This document shows, piece by piece, positions 17,397 to 24,771 of a stretch of 49,598 bases of DNA. Both the position numbers and the translations under genes were made by a program. Every line of letters starts with the position of its first letter. Position 1 is the stretch's first letter. Origin of the DNA: a bacterium (GTDB lineage: Bacteria; Actinomycetota; Acidimicrobiia; Spongiisociales; Spongiisociaceae); NCBI GenBank assembly GCA_028821575.1, contig JAPPFW010000038.1:1-49598 (forward strand), in the 5' to 3' direction. The notes beneath the pieces are model-generated. The model was not told the origin of the DNA. It worked only from the letters and a program-made list of their open reading frames with translations, and searched no databases.

Positions 17397-18299
17397 TCAA
17401 TCGCTGTTGATTGCAGGACCCCTCAACAGGACACTCTCGTAGATTGCTCGCCGGTCTTCGAGCCACTGTGCCATCTCGTCCCAGTTGCTGCGGTCGCTGG
17501 AATCGATATGCAGGCCGGTCCAAGCGCCTGACACATTAGCACCGTCTCCTAGCTCGCTCACGAGGGCATCCGTGTACTCTGAGATCCGCCTCTTGACATC
17601 GGCATCGCCTCGACCGTTCTTTCCAGTCAGGTATACACCTACCTCGCGTTGGGCCAGGTATTGGCAGATGTAGAGATCTGCTGGCTCCACCCAGTAGTAC
17701 ACGTTGCTAGCGGCATAGCCTGATCGAGGGCCGGGCGCGTCAGGCAGCAGCTTCGTGAGGTGCGCCCAGAAGTCACGCCGGAACTGGCCCACACGGCTGA
17801 GCGAGCCGCTGCGGGTGATCTCCCCGACAGTCCGATCCCACTCGTTGGGACGTTCGATCACATCAAAGACAGGGGCGAGTGGGGAGTCACCGATGCGCAC
17901 AACGCTGACGCGAACCGCAAAGAAAGCGAACGGGTCCGCCGTGTGGTTGTTGAGCCACCGGATAGCCGAGAGATGGGCTTCATCGAAGCCGGTGGCGACC
18001 CAGATCACGATCTTGGCTTCCAAGCCAGCCAGGTATGCCAGCAATTGGCCGAGGTGCTGGAGGTTGGCGCGCTCTAGTTGATTCTCTATCAGCACGCCGG
18101 AGCCATCTTGCGGTATCCGAGCAACAATGTCGGCCCGATATGGACCGACGTTTACCTCGGTGTCTTCAAGTTCCAGGTCGTCGATGCCCAGCTCGGCCGA
18201 CAGGCGGTCCAGGTTCTTCGATAGCCAAGGAGTGAAGTTGTGTGCTTCGTGCCGCCATGCCTCCCGGATATCCGCGCGCTCCAGCCTGCCAAAGTCCAA
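17397..18299 (-). CDS. PD-(D/E)XK nuclease-like protein (DUF4268-type)
   Basis: 300 residues. The N-terminal half reads MDFGRLERADIREAWRHEA, then FTPWLSKNLDRLSAELGIDD, then YRADIVARIPQDGSGVLIENQLERA. The ADIVAR Asp and the IENQ segment are the variant PD-(D/E)XK active site seen in this family, with Gln in place of the usual Lys, followed by LQHLGQLLAYLAGLEAKIVIW. The C-terminal half, with FRRDFWAHLTKLLPD and REVGVYLTG, resembles DUF4268. Such proteins occur in defence-rich regions, sometimes as restriction-like nucleases; no modification partner is near. A truncated paralogue lies about 350 bases upstream, indicating an earlier tandem duplication. Function not demonstrated by the sequence alone. 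Confidence 0.75.
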   Translation of the reverse strand: MDFGRLERADIREAWRHEAHNFTPWLSKNLDRLSAELGIDDLELEDTEVNVGPYRADIVARIPQDGSGVLIENQLERANLQHLGQLLAYLAGLEAKIVIWVATGFDEAHLSAIRWLNNHTADPFAFFAVRVSVVRIGDSPLAPVFDVIERPNEWDRTVGEITRSGSLSRVGQFRRDFWAHLTKLLPDAPGPRSGYAASNVYYWVEPADLYICQYLAQREVGVYLTGKNGRGDADVKRRISEYTDALVSELGDGANVSGAWTGLHIDSSDRSNWDEMAQWLEDRRAIYESVLLRGPAINSD

Positions 18300-18551
18300 C
18301 TGCTCCTACCTCCTGCCGACGGTTCACTGAAGTCTGTTCGACTCAGTCTGCGAGATTCGAAGACTCTAGCTGCGGATCCCCGGTGCTGCAAGCTGGCTCC
18401 GCACGCCTCCGGCAGGAGTGGGCGGATCAAGAAAGACAGGTCAGGGTCGACTTGCCCTTAACAAGCCTATCCTATATCTGACAAATACTGAACATGTCAA
18501 TTAGTTAGTAACGATGCTTAGCTATCTATCCGGGAGCCACGGCAGGGGTAC

Positions 18552-18651
18552 TGTCCGATTTCGCCAACTACAGTGAGAAAAATCCCTCTCGTTCTTTCTC
18601 ATAACCGTGGCGAATCGGGTGTTTTCTCGCCAACTTCGATGAGATCGGACA
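18552..18651. mobile_element. 100-bp MITE-like element with inverted ends TGTCCGAT
   Basis: The ends are TGTCCGAT (18552-18559) and its exact complement ATCGGACA (18644-18651). Inside are two copies in direct orientation of a TCGCCAACT-x-C-x-x-TGAGA motif (near 18560 and 18627) and a hairpin with 7-bp arms TGAGAAA / TTTCTCA (18574-18580 and 18595-18601). There is no coding capacity. Its right end coincides with the point where the neighbouring truncated gene loses similarity to its full-length copy, which supports insertion. A clear target duplication is not visible, possibly because the other flank was deleted. The spacer 18300-18551 holds nothing else recognised and is unusually AT-rich. 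Confidence 0.45.
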
Positions 18652-18860
18652 CCTACGCGGGAGCTGCCTTGCGGCATCTGAGCGACAGTGTCGGCACGAT
18701 GCGGGCCGACGGTTACTTCGGTACCTTCGAGTTCGAGGTCGTCGATGCCCAGTTCGGCCGACAGGCGGTCCAGATTCTCTGCGAGCCAAGGTATGAAGTT
18801 GTGCGCTTCGTGCGGCCAGGCTTCCTTGACCCTTGCACGTTCTAGCTTGCCGAGATCCAT
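18652..18860 (-). pseudogene. truncated paralogue of the DUF4268-type nuclease gene
   Basis: From an ATG at about 18860 the protein reads MDLGKLERARVKEAWPHEAH, then FIPWLAENLDRLSAELGIDD and VGPHRADTVAQMPQ, nearly identical to residues 1-64 of the intact gene at 17397-18299. Similarity continues to a Val codon and stops at the edge of the TGTCCGAT element; the frame then runs into unrelated sequence. Everything from the catalytic IENQ segment onward is missing, so no nuclease can be made. Confidence 0.8.
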
Positions 18861-18915
18861 CGGTCCTACCTCCCAAGTCCGTCTATGCGGTAGACGCTCC
18901 CTACAGGATCGGCGG

Positions 18916-19530
18916 TTAGTCGCTTGTGGGGTCGAGCCCGAATGCGGACTCGACCGTCCTGATCGTGTTCTCGTCGCGGAGTTTGCAGGCGACATGCTGT
19001 GACGAGAAAAGGCCGCGTTCCCAAACCGCATCCTCGATGGGTCGGGTGCTTAGCCATTCGACCGGTACGACCATCTCCGTCAGATCCGGGTCTTCCGAAG
19101 CTGCGTTCTTCCACTTCTCGGCGCTTAGCTCTGGTTGATCGAGGAGTGGGTGGATTTTTCCGTCGATCTCAACCTCAGCAGCGCGAGCGGGTGCCATCTC
19201 GCCGGTGACACGGCCTATGCCGACGTAGCCGGCTCCACCAACATATGCGAACACGCGCTTTCCCGGTATGAGATGCCGTAGGGGCTTCCAGTATCGCGAT
19301 CCCCCGCCTGCGCTCAGGAGACCGTACTTTCTGGCTATGGACCAGCGGTCGGGCTGGTCGACCCGGTCGAGGACGCAGTAGAAGTCCCTGCCGTTCCATG
19401 GCCTGCTCTTTCGTCGCGATGGTCGCTGGGTCGTCTCTCCGTCCGGCTGAGGATCGAGCAGCCATGTCCTGGCGAGGTAGTCACGATCATCGTCGTTGAA
19501 GTGGCGGAAGAACACGGCGTTGATGGGCAC
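18916..19530 (-). CDS. EVE/PUA-like domain protein (downstream half of a split nuclease gene)
   Basis: 204 residues from a GTG at 19530. It reads MPINAVFFRHFNDDDRDYLA, then WNGRDFYCVLD near residue 45, KYGLLSAGGGSRYWKPL, VFAYVGGAGYVGIGRVTGE around 93-111 and VVPVEWLSTRP with VACKLRDENTIRTVESAFGL at the end. The YVGIGRV core with a preceding aromatic segment suits an EVE/PUA-type domain that reads modified bases. In related proteins, as I recall them, PINAVFF directly follows a PD-(D/E)XK domain in the same chain. Here the upstream reading frame is identical and separated only by a TAA three bases before this start. It may be made by re-initiation, by read-through, or not at all. Confidence 0.65.
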   Translation of the reverse strand: MPINAVFFRHFNDDDRDYLARTWLLDPQPDGETTQRPSRRKSRPWNGRDFYCVLDRVDQPDRWSIARKYGLLSAGGGSRYWKPLRHLIPGKRVFAYVGGAGYVGIGRVTGEMAPARAAEVEIDGKIHPLLDQPELSAEKWKNAASEDPDLTEMVVPVEWLSTRPIEDAVWERGLFSSQHVACKLRDENTIRTVESAFGLDPTSD

Positions 19531-19533
19531 GCT

Positions 19534-20016
19534 TTAGGACTCTGCGAGGAACTCGACAATGCGATCAGATGTCGGGTCGAGTTCGGACGCGATGATCGTG
19601 AACTGCTGATCGGCGTTGACCACGTTCGGCAGCGGGCTGTCGAATCGCTCGGCGAAGGCCTCTCCGAGGTCAGTTTCACCATCATGGTGGTCCAGATAGA
19701 TCTGCTCTAGGTCCTCTACGCCCAAATCCTGTACCCAAGAGCCGTAGTCGAGTGTTTGGGCAATAACGTCGCGAGGAGTCCGATCACGCTTGAGCTCAAG
19801 GACGTGGGCGCGACCGTCAGCATCCAGGGCCAAGAGGTCGATGTAGCCGCCATATCGGGTCCGTACCTGCCGTCCAATGACGAGCAGGTCTATGCCGCAC
19901 ATGCCGGGATCTTCAGCGAGCATATCCTCGAGACGCTGCTCTGAATCGAGGGCCACCGACTTCAGCCGACGTGGCCCTGCATCAGTCATCCGCCAGATCG
20001 CCATCTCGACAGCCAC
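19534..20016 (-). CDS. PD-(D/E)XK nuclease domain, NucS/DUF91-like (upstream half of a split gene)
   Basis: 160 residues. The nuclease core is well kept: RLEDMLAEDPGM near residue 29, RYGGYIDLLALDADGRA with Asp60, HVLELKRDRTP with Glu74 and Lys76, then DVIAQTLDYGSWVQDL with a conserved Gln-helix. This matches the DUF91/NucS-like arrangement of DNA-cleaving domains. The chain ends at IVEFLAES followed by TAA (19534-19536). In the same frame the next codons give SVPINAVFF, the start of the EVE-like protein. The TAA stands where relatives appear to have an aromatic residue (Tyr would be TAC or TAT), so a single point mutation could explain the split. The nuclease half alone may still fold. Confidence 0.75.
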   Translation of the reverse strand: MAVEMAIWRMTDAGPRRLKSVALDSEQRLEDMLAEDPGMCGIDLLVIGRQVRTRYGGYIDLLALDADGRAHVLELKRDRTPRDVIAQTLDYGSWVQDLGVEDLEQIYLDHHDGETDLGEAFAERFDSPLPNVVNADQQFTIIASELDPTSDRIVEFLAES

Positions 20017-20171
20017 TTGAATCTCCTCTCTGCCAGAACCTACATCATGTCACCCGGCAGTGACACTCCCCCGCCGACATACACCCACCCAAGCCAAGGT
20101 TCAGATCTGTTGCAGCGCGCATCAGTCTGCGACCTCGAATAATCTGCCTCTGACCGGCTTCGATAACCGTC

Positions 20172-20888
20172 TCAAGCTCGGCGAGCCGCGTATTCGTATG
20201 CCTCGGTCAGAGCGGTGAGCAGTCCCTCGCTGATGTGTCGGATCGTATTTCCTTGTCCGACTTGGGTTCCCGCCAGTTGCTCGATCCGGTCGACGAACTG
20301 AGGTGCATTCTTGTCGAAGACGCTTCGCCAGAACTGGAGGTATGCGCCCCCGTCGTTCCAGATCGTGACGAGGCCCACGTTCTCAACCACCAGTCGCGGC
20401 AGCAGGGTGAATCGCTTCGCTCCCTTGCCCTCGGAGGTTGCGAGTCGTACCCAACCGTTCGCTTCGAGGCTCCGCGCCCACCGAAGCAGCCTGCGCAGTG
20501 ACTCGTGGCTCTCGGGAGGGGCTTGGCTAATGCTCTGCTCGAACCTCTCGCTCCCCCTATAGAGGGTGCCGGACTTCCCGCGGCGTTTCTCATTGACTGC
20601 CACTTCATGCCGTTCCGGGGTCACCCGTTGCGGTAATACGACGGAAGTGCCCTCCACGTCGAAGGAGTTGACGGCGACAAGGTCGATCATCAACTTGTCT
20701 GTGACATGTTCCAGGTAGGCGACCAGTGTCATCAACTCCGCAGGCACATCATCGAGTACGAATACAAGCCGGAACCTGCCCTCCCTCAGGTGTTCGTCGA
20801 GATCTGTGGCGAACTCCTCGGCGTCGAGCGCCTCCTCTTGGACCGATCTCATCGCATCCACGAGGGATTCGTGGCCGCGTAGCTTCAA
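20172..20888 (-). CDS. C-terminal half of a frameshifted PD-(D/E)XK-type protein
   Basis: 238 residues if initiated at the TTG at 20888, but the coding sense extends further upstream in this frame as REQLEDRFSSELKLRGHESL, without a start codon. That fits continuation of the nuclease gene at 20885-21220. The body contains LVFVLDDVPAELMTLVAYLE (about 40-59), a LIDLVAV-like strand near 69-74, and a long C-terminal helix-rich part ending in EGLLTALTEAYEYAARRA. I do not recognise a named domain in it; proteins fused to such nuclease N-termini often carry this DUF-like extension. Expression would need the TTG start or a frameshift. Confidence 0.55.
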   Translation of the reverse strand: MKLRGHESLVDAMRSVQEEALDAEEFATDLDEHLREGRFRLVFVLDDVPAELMTLVAYLEHVTDKLMIDLVAVNSFDVEGTSVVLPQRVTPERHEVAVNEKRRGKSGTLYRGSERFEQSISQAPPESHESLRRLLRWARSLEANGWVRLATSEGKGAKRFTLLPRLVVENVGLVTIWNDGGAYLQFWRSVFDKNAPQFVDRIEQLAGTQVGQGNTIRHISEGLLTALTEAYEYAARRA

Positions 20889-21220
20889 CTCCGAGCTGAA
20901 GCGGTCCTCCAGTTGTTCCCGGGTCGTACCGCGTAGGCAAGGATTTGCGCAACGACAGCGCGGCGAGCCTCGTTGTTCTGCGCCAGCTTGATCTCGATGA
21001 TGACCGGTCGGCCCGACGTCTCCACCCCCACGAGGTCCGCGTAGCCCGATCCCAGCGGTACTTCCCTACCGAGGACCAGGAGTGCCGGCGCGCCGGCCAG
21101 CGGCAGCATCTCCGGGGTGTCCTCGATCAGCCCATGTAGCGTCGCCTCGTCGGGGAACCCTTCGGGTCGGCTGAGTTGCCAGCCTTCGTCGTTTCGCGTC
21201 CAGATTCCCGAGACGGTCAT
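20885..21220 (-). CDS. N-terminal PD-(D/E)XK nuclease half of a frameshifted gene
   Basis: 111 residues from an ATG at 21220. The nuclease core is visible as LVLGREVPLGSGYADLVGVE with Asp62, then PVIIEIKLAQNNEARRAVVA with Glu76 and Lys78, then QILAYA. After QILAYA the frame veers into VRPGNNWRTASARS and stops, while the neighbouring frame continues sensibly as REQLEDRFSSEL and on into the 238-residue frame downstream. A single-base indel near 20935 would restore one protein of roughly 350 residues. The nuclease signature is complete, the linker to the C-terminal half is broken. Confidence 0.65.
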   Translation of the reverse strand: MTVSGIWTRNDEGWQLSRPEGFPDEATLHGLIEDTPEMLPLAGAPALLVLGREVPLGSGYADLVGVETSGRPVIIEIKLAQNNEARRAVVAQILAYAVRPGNNWRTASARS

Positions 21221-21238
21221 GTATCGCTCCTGGTTCCT

Positions 21239-21579
21239 CTAGTCATTCTCGATGGTGCGGATGATTTGTTGACACAGGTCTACGTGCTGGGGGTGGCTGA
21301 GGTCGTCGCAGACGACGCGTTGGATGTGTCCCGTGAAGGGAAGGGGGGCCGGTAGTCGTCGCACACTGGTGTCCCGTGATCCCTGCCGACCAGCAACCGC
21401 CCTCGCCGGAACTGCGCGGCAAGAGGGTTGTCCGAGAGGTTCATGGTGCCCACCTCTCGACCGTTCAGAGCCAGACTGACGGTGTGGTCATTCACATCGG
21501 AGCCCTCGGTGTATAACACCTGAGCTGCGCAAAACCCCAGGTCGTCAAGGACGATCATGACGACGTTCGGAGCATCCAT
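21239..21579 (-). pseudogene. arylsulfatase relic (both ends joined, middle deleted)
   Basis: A good ribosome site (GGAGGTGAG) and ATG at 21579 begin MDAPNVVMIVLDDLGF, the start of type I sulfatases, whose DD pair binds calcium. The sequence then jumps directly to SLALNGREVGTMNLSDNP and LLVGRDHGTPVCDDYRPPFP, which is the far C-terminal part of such enzymes. The catalytic Cys/Ser-x-P-x-R segment and some 600 residues are gone. A further one-base loss near 21345 breaks the frame; corrected, it reads FTGHIQRVVCDDLSHPQHVD and ends at a TAG at 21239-21241. Confidence 0.75.
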
Positions 21580-21636
21580 CTCACCTCCAGGATGGTTCTC
21601 CGAACGGGCGCGCCCGCCCGAACGACCCCCGACGCT

Positions 21637-22461
21637 TCAGCATATCCGGATTATGCGCGGATCTCCCCCTACGAACACCTTGCCCTTGAAGCCCCGCCGG
21701 ACCTCACGGGCCATGCGCCTCACCGCCCACCAGCCGGTGGCATCACCGTTCCCGCCGAAGTGCACGATCGCCACCATCCGCACGCCGGCCTCCGAGGCGA
21801 TCCGCCCTACCTCCGTCGATGACGTGTGGAACTCCCCGAGACCCTTCTCCCGGATGATCTTCTCGGTGGCCGTGCACTCGTGAATCAGCAGGTCGGCTCC
21901 CTGCGCCAGCCGTATCAACTCGTCCGACGGCGCCGTGTCTCCCGAATAGGCCACCGACCCTTGTTCAGTGTCCAACCGGTATGCCCAGGCGTCGAGAAAG
22001 CGGGAGTGGGGAACGGCGGCCGCCGTGACCTTCCAGCTCCCTCCCTCGTGGACGAGCCCGGGGGCTTCCACGTCGCCGGCCAGCACCTCGATTCCCCCCG
22101 GGTCCATGCCGACCGAGCCGTCGGTGCGTGAGGCGATGTCACCGGCATAGAAGCCTTCCGGGCCGACGAGGGATTCGATGAGCGCGGCCGTGCCTTTCGG
22201 TCCGTAGACGGGGACCGGTTCGGTACGGCCGGTGAGCCACGAACCGAACAGAAACTCGACCAGGCTCATGTTGTGGTCGAAATGGCTGTGCGAGATGAAC
22301 AGCGCCGATACCTCAGCCGGGGGGATTCCGACGCGAAAGAGACGGCTAACCGCTTTTCGGCCGCAGTCGAACATGACGTTGGTGTCCCCGAAGGACACGA
22401 CATGGGCCGGGCCGCCCCGAGTGCGGTGCCACCACCCCGAGCCCAAAATCGCTACTCGCAT
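21637..22461 (-). CDS. metallo-beta-lactamase-fold hydrolase (RNase Z/arylsulfatase-like)
   Basis: 274 residues from the ATG at 22461, where the protein begins MRVAILGSGWWHRTRGGPAH; the longer upstream frame lacks support. The zinc motif is FISHSHFDHN (about 86-95). Further ligands are the Asp in VAYSGDTAPSDEL, preceded by VPHSRFLDAWAYRLD, and the late His in MVAIVHFGG. This arrangement is that of the RNase Z/AtsA group of the metallo-beta-lactamase fold, which cleaves phosphodiesters, sulfate esters or lactones. No tRNA-binding exosite arm is evident, so a small-molecule esterase or sulfatase is more likely than RNase Z. It is divergent from the exporter operon. Confidence 0.85.
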   Translation of the reverse strand: MRVAILGSGWWHRTRGGPAHVVSFGDTNVMFDCGRKAVSRLFRVGIPPAEVSALFISHSHFDHNMSLVEFLFGSWLTGRTEPVPVYGPKGTAALIESLVGPEGFYAGDIASRTDGSVGMDPGGIEVLAGDVEAPGLVHEGGSWKVTAAAVPHSRFLDAWAYRLDTEQGSVAYSGDTAPSDELIRLAQGADLLIHECTATEKIIREKGLGEFHTSSTEVGRIASEAGVRMVAIVHFGGNGDATGWWAVRRMAREVRRGFKGKVFVGGDPRIIRIC

Positions 22462-22625
22462 GTTCGATGCCACAGCGCGGCTCCCAGGTTCAGCCGGAGG
22501 GCTTCTAACCGGCGGCACCCTTTGGGAGACCATACCCCGCGCGATGTCGCGACGACGCAACTCGAAGGACACCGAGAAAGCTTCGTCGCACCGGCTACAC
22601 ACCTGACACCTAACCTGACCAAACT

Positions 22626-22674
22626 AGTTTGCACTGCAAACTCAAAGGGTCTAAGATAGTTTGCAGCACAAACC
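22626..22674 (+). promoter_or_regulatory. exporter operon promoter with two overlapping repressor dyads
   Basis: TTGCAC (22629-22634) and TAAGAT (22652-22657), 17 bases apart, form a good sigma-70-type promoter reading toward the ABC operon. A perfect dyad AGTTTGCA-C-TGCAAACT (22626-22642) covers the -35. A second, imperfect copy AGTTTGC-AGC-ACAAACC (22658-22674) begins right after the -10; the two copies are 32 bases apart, about three helical turns. This is a typical TetR-family operator layout, but no regulator gene lies beside it. Confidence 0.65.
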
Positions 22675-22717
22675 ACGGGGCGGTGTCCAGACCCCCTGAC
22701 GACTACGGAGGCACGCT

Positions 22718-23587
22718 ATGGGGAGCACTGACCGGATTCCTCTTCTCTCCGCGTTTGCACCGAGGAGTCGCCGTAAGCCGGACAGTTACAGTTCGCAGAG
22801 GATGTTCACCAGCAAGCCTTCGAGCCATCTCCCCCACGATGACTCCGGCTTCCTCACCGCTACGGGCCTCAGCAAGAGTTTCGACGGCGCACCGGTAGTC
22901 GACGACGTCTCCTTCGCCATCGGACGGCAGGAGGTATTCGGGCTGTTGGGCCCCAACGGCGCCGGCAAGACGACCACGATCAGGATGCTCTCCACCGTGC
23001 TGGCGCCCGACGCGGGCGACGTGACGATCGGCGGCCACTCGGTGCTTCGGGAGGCGGACGAGGTGCGAAAGATCATCGGCGTGTGCCCCCAGGAGCTTGC
23101 CCTCTACGAGGAGTTGTCTGCCAGGGACAATCTCGTCTTCTTCGGGCGGATGGCGGGACTAGGTCGCAGGCAGGCCAAGGATGCCGCCGCCGAGAACCTG
23201 GAGTTGGTCGGACTGGCCGACCGCGCCTCGGACCCCGTGCGGAAGTTCTCCGGGGGCATGAAGCGGCGCGTCAACCTGGCGGTGGCCCTGATGAGCAAGC
23301 CCCAGCTCCTATTCCTGGACGAGCCCACCGTGGGAGTCGACCCGCAGTCCCGCAACCACATCTTCGAGACGATCCTCCGGCTCCGCGACGAAGGCATGAC
23401 CGTGCTCTACACCACGCACTACATGGAGGAGGCCGACCGGCTGTGCGACAACATCGGCGTGATGGACCACGGCCGGCTCATCGCGCTGGACACACCCGTC
23501 GGGCTCAAGTCCGAGATCGGGGATCCCGACGAAGTAACGCTGGAGCAGGTCTTCCTCAACCTCACGGGCCGCAGTCTCCGCGACTGA
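22718..23587 (+). CDS. ABC-2 type exporter ATPase
   Basis: 289 residues from the ATG at 22718, which has GGAGG eight bases upstream. The first 45 residues are a basic, Ser-rich extension that is not usual for the family; an ATG at 22802 would remove part of it. Core motifs are LLGPNGAGKTTTIRMLS (Walker A, about 77-93), the Q-loop VCPQELALYEEL, the signature FSGGMKRRVNLA, Walker B LLFLDEPTVGVDP and the switch His in TTHYMEE. It matches the ATPases of drug or lipid exporters of the ABC-2 (DrrA-like) group. It is followed one base later by the first of two permease genes, so the operon makes a heterodimeric exporter controlled by the upstream dyads. Confidence 0.92.
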   Translation: MGSTDRIPLLSAFAPRSRRKPDSYSSQRMFTSKPSSHLPHDDSGFLTATGLSKSFDGAPVVDDVSFAIGRQEVFGLLGPNGAGKTTTIRMLSTVLAPDAGDVTIGGHSVLREADEVRKIIGVCPQELALYEELSARDNLVFFGRMAGLGRRQAKDAAAENLELVGLADRASDPVRKFSGGMKRRVNLAVALMSKPQLLFLDEPTVGVDPQSRNHIFETILRLRDEGMTVLYTTHYMEEADRLCDNIGVMDHGRLIALDTPVGLKSEIGDPDEVTLEQVFLNLTGRSLRD

Positions 23588-23588
23588 C

Positions 23589-24755
23589 ATGCTCCGCCCC
23601 TTTGCCATTGCCTGGATCGAGCTCAAGAGGTTCGGCGCCGACCGTGGCGCCGTCGCCTTCGGCATAGCCCTCCCCATAGCTCTCTTCGCATTGATGTACG
23701 GCGTCTTCGGCCAGGGAGCGTCGTTCAGCGCTACGGCAAGCGTGGTCGACCTGGACGGCGGTCCCGTTGCCGCCGAGCTGATCGACCGTCTTTCAGCCTT
23801 CGACGGACTGGGGGTGGAGATTCTCACCGAAGCGGAGGCCGACCAGGCGCTGGACCGCTCGCACATCCTGACGGCGGTGTTCATCCCCGCCGGGTTCTCG
23901 GAGAGCCTCGAGGCGGGAGAGCCGGCGTCCGTACTATTCAAGCGGCGCGGCTCAGGGGGAGATACGGGCCAGATCGTCTCCCAGATCGTGCACGGCGTCG
24001 CGCAGGACATCGCCGCCGAGTTCGAGATACGCGAGCTGGTGCGGAGCCGGTTGGAAGGCAGCGGCGTCCCGGAGGCGCAGATCGTGGCGACGGTCGGGGA
24101 CCTGATGGAACAGGCCGGCGTTGCTTCCGCCATCGCGGTCGAGAGCAGGGCGGTGGGCGTGGAGGAGGACGCGTTGGACAGGCTCATCCCGGGCGTGCTG
24201 ACGATGTTCCTGATGTTCGCCGCCACCATCTCCGCCGCATCGATCATCGTGGAGCGCAATGCGGGGACCCTGGAGCGCCTCCTCACGACCCGCCTCTCGG
24301 TGAACCAGCTCTTCGCGGGTAAGTTCCTGGCGAGCGTCGGAAGGGCGATGGTGCAGGCCCTGATACTCCTCTCCCTGGCCTTCGCCATCCTCAGGGTGGG
24401 CGACGCCGCCACTTTCGCACGGGTGGTGGCATTCAGCCTGCTGATCGCCGCGGCGGTCAGCTCACTCGGCCTCGTGGTCGCGGGCATGGCCCGGACGCAG
24501 GAACAGGCGACGTGGGGGTCGGTCTTCCTGACCATGACCCTGACCGTCTTCAGCGGCACCTTCATCAGTGTGGGAGAGACAGGAGTGCTGGCGTTCCTGA
24601 GCAGGCTCACCCTGAACAAGTACGCCATCGACGCCATAGGCGACATGCTCACGGGCAGCGGCGGGCTGGCCGGACAGGGACCGGAAGCCGCCATCCTCGG
24701 AGGCATCGCAGTGGTCGGCTTCGTCGTAGCCCGTGTGGCCTTCCGCACGGCGTAG
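23589..24755 (+). CDS. ABC-2 type exporter permease, subunit 1
   Basis: 388 residues. Topology is that of ABC-2 permeases: one N-terminal membrane segment (about 20-40), a large extracytoplasmic part with SVVDLDGGPVAAELIDRL and AVFIPAGFSESLEAGE, then five to six segments from about 195 to 380. The MFLMFAATISAASIIVERNAGTLERL region near 205-230 is the conserved signature, followed by LLTTRLSVNQLFAGKFL. It starts one base after the ATPase stop. With the next gene it should form the membrane channel. The substrate is unknown; drug or toxic-metabolite export is the usual role of such operons under TetR-type control. Confidence 0.88.
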   Translation: MLRPFAIAWIELKRFGADRGAVAFGIALPIALFALMYGVFGQGASFSATASVVDLDGGPVAAELIDRLSAFDGLGVEILTEAEADQALDRSHILTAVFIPAGFSESLEAGEPASVLFKRRGSGGDTGQIVSQIVHGVAQDIAAEFEIRELVRSRLEGSGVPEAQIVATVGDLMEQAGVASAIAVESRAVGVEEDALDRLIPGVLTMFLMFAATISAASIIVERNAGTLERLLTTRLSVNQLFAGKFLASVGRAMVQALILLSLAFAILRVGDAATFARVVAFSLLIAAAVSSLGLVVAGMARTQEQATWGSVFLTMTLTVFSGTFISVGETGVLAFLSRLTLNKYAIDAIGDMLTGSGGLAGQGPEAAILGGIAVVGFVVARVAFRTA

Positions 24756-24771
24756 AAGGGGGAACGTTGAC

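Noticed and set aside
23309..24748. Long 479-codon open frame on the minus strand
   Set aside because: It is the antisense shadow of the exporter permease gene; composition is Ser/Thr/Ala/Pro-rich without any domain.
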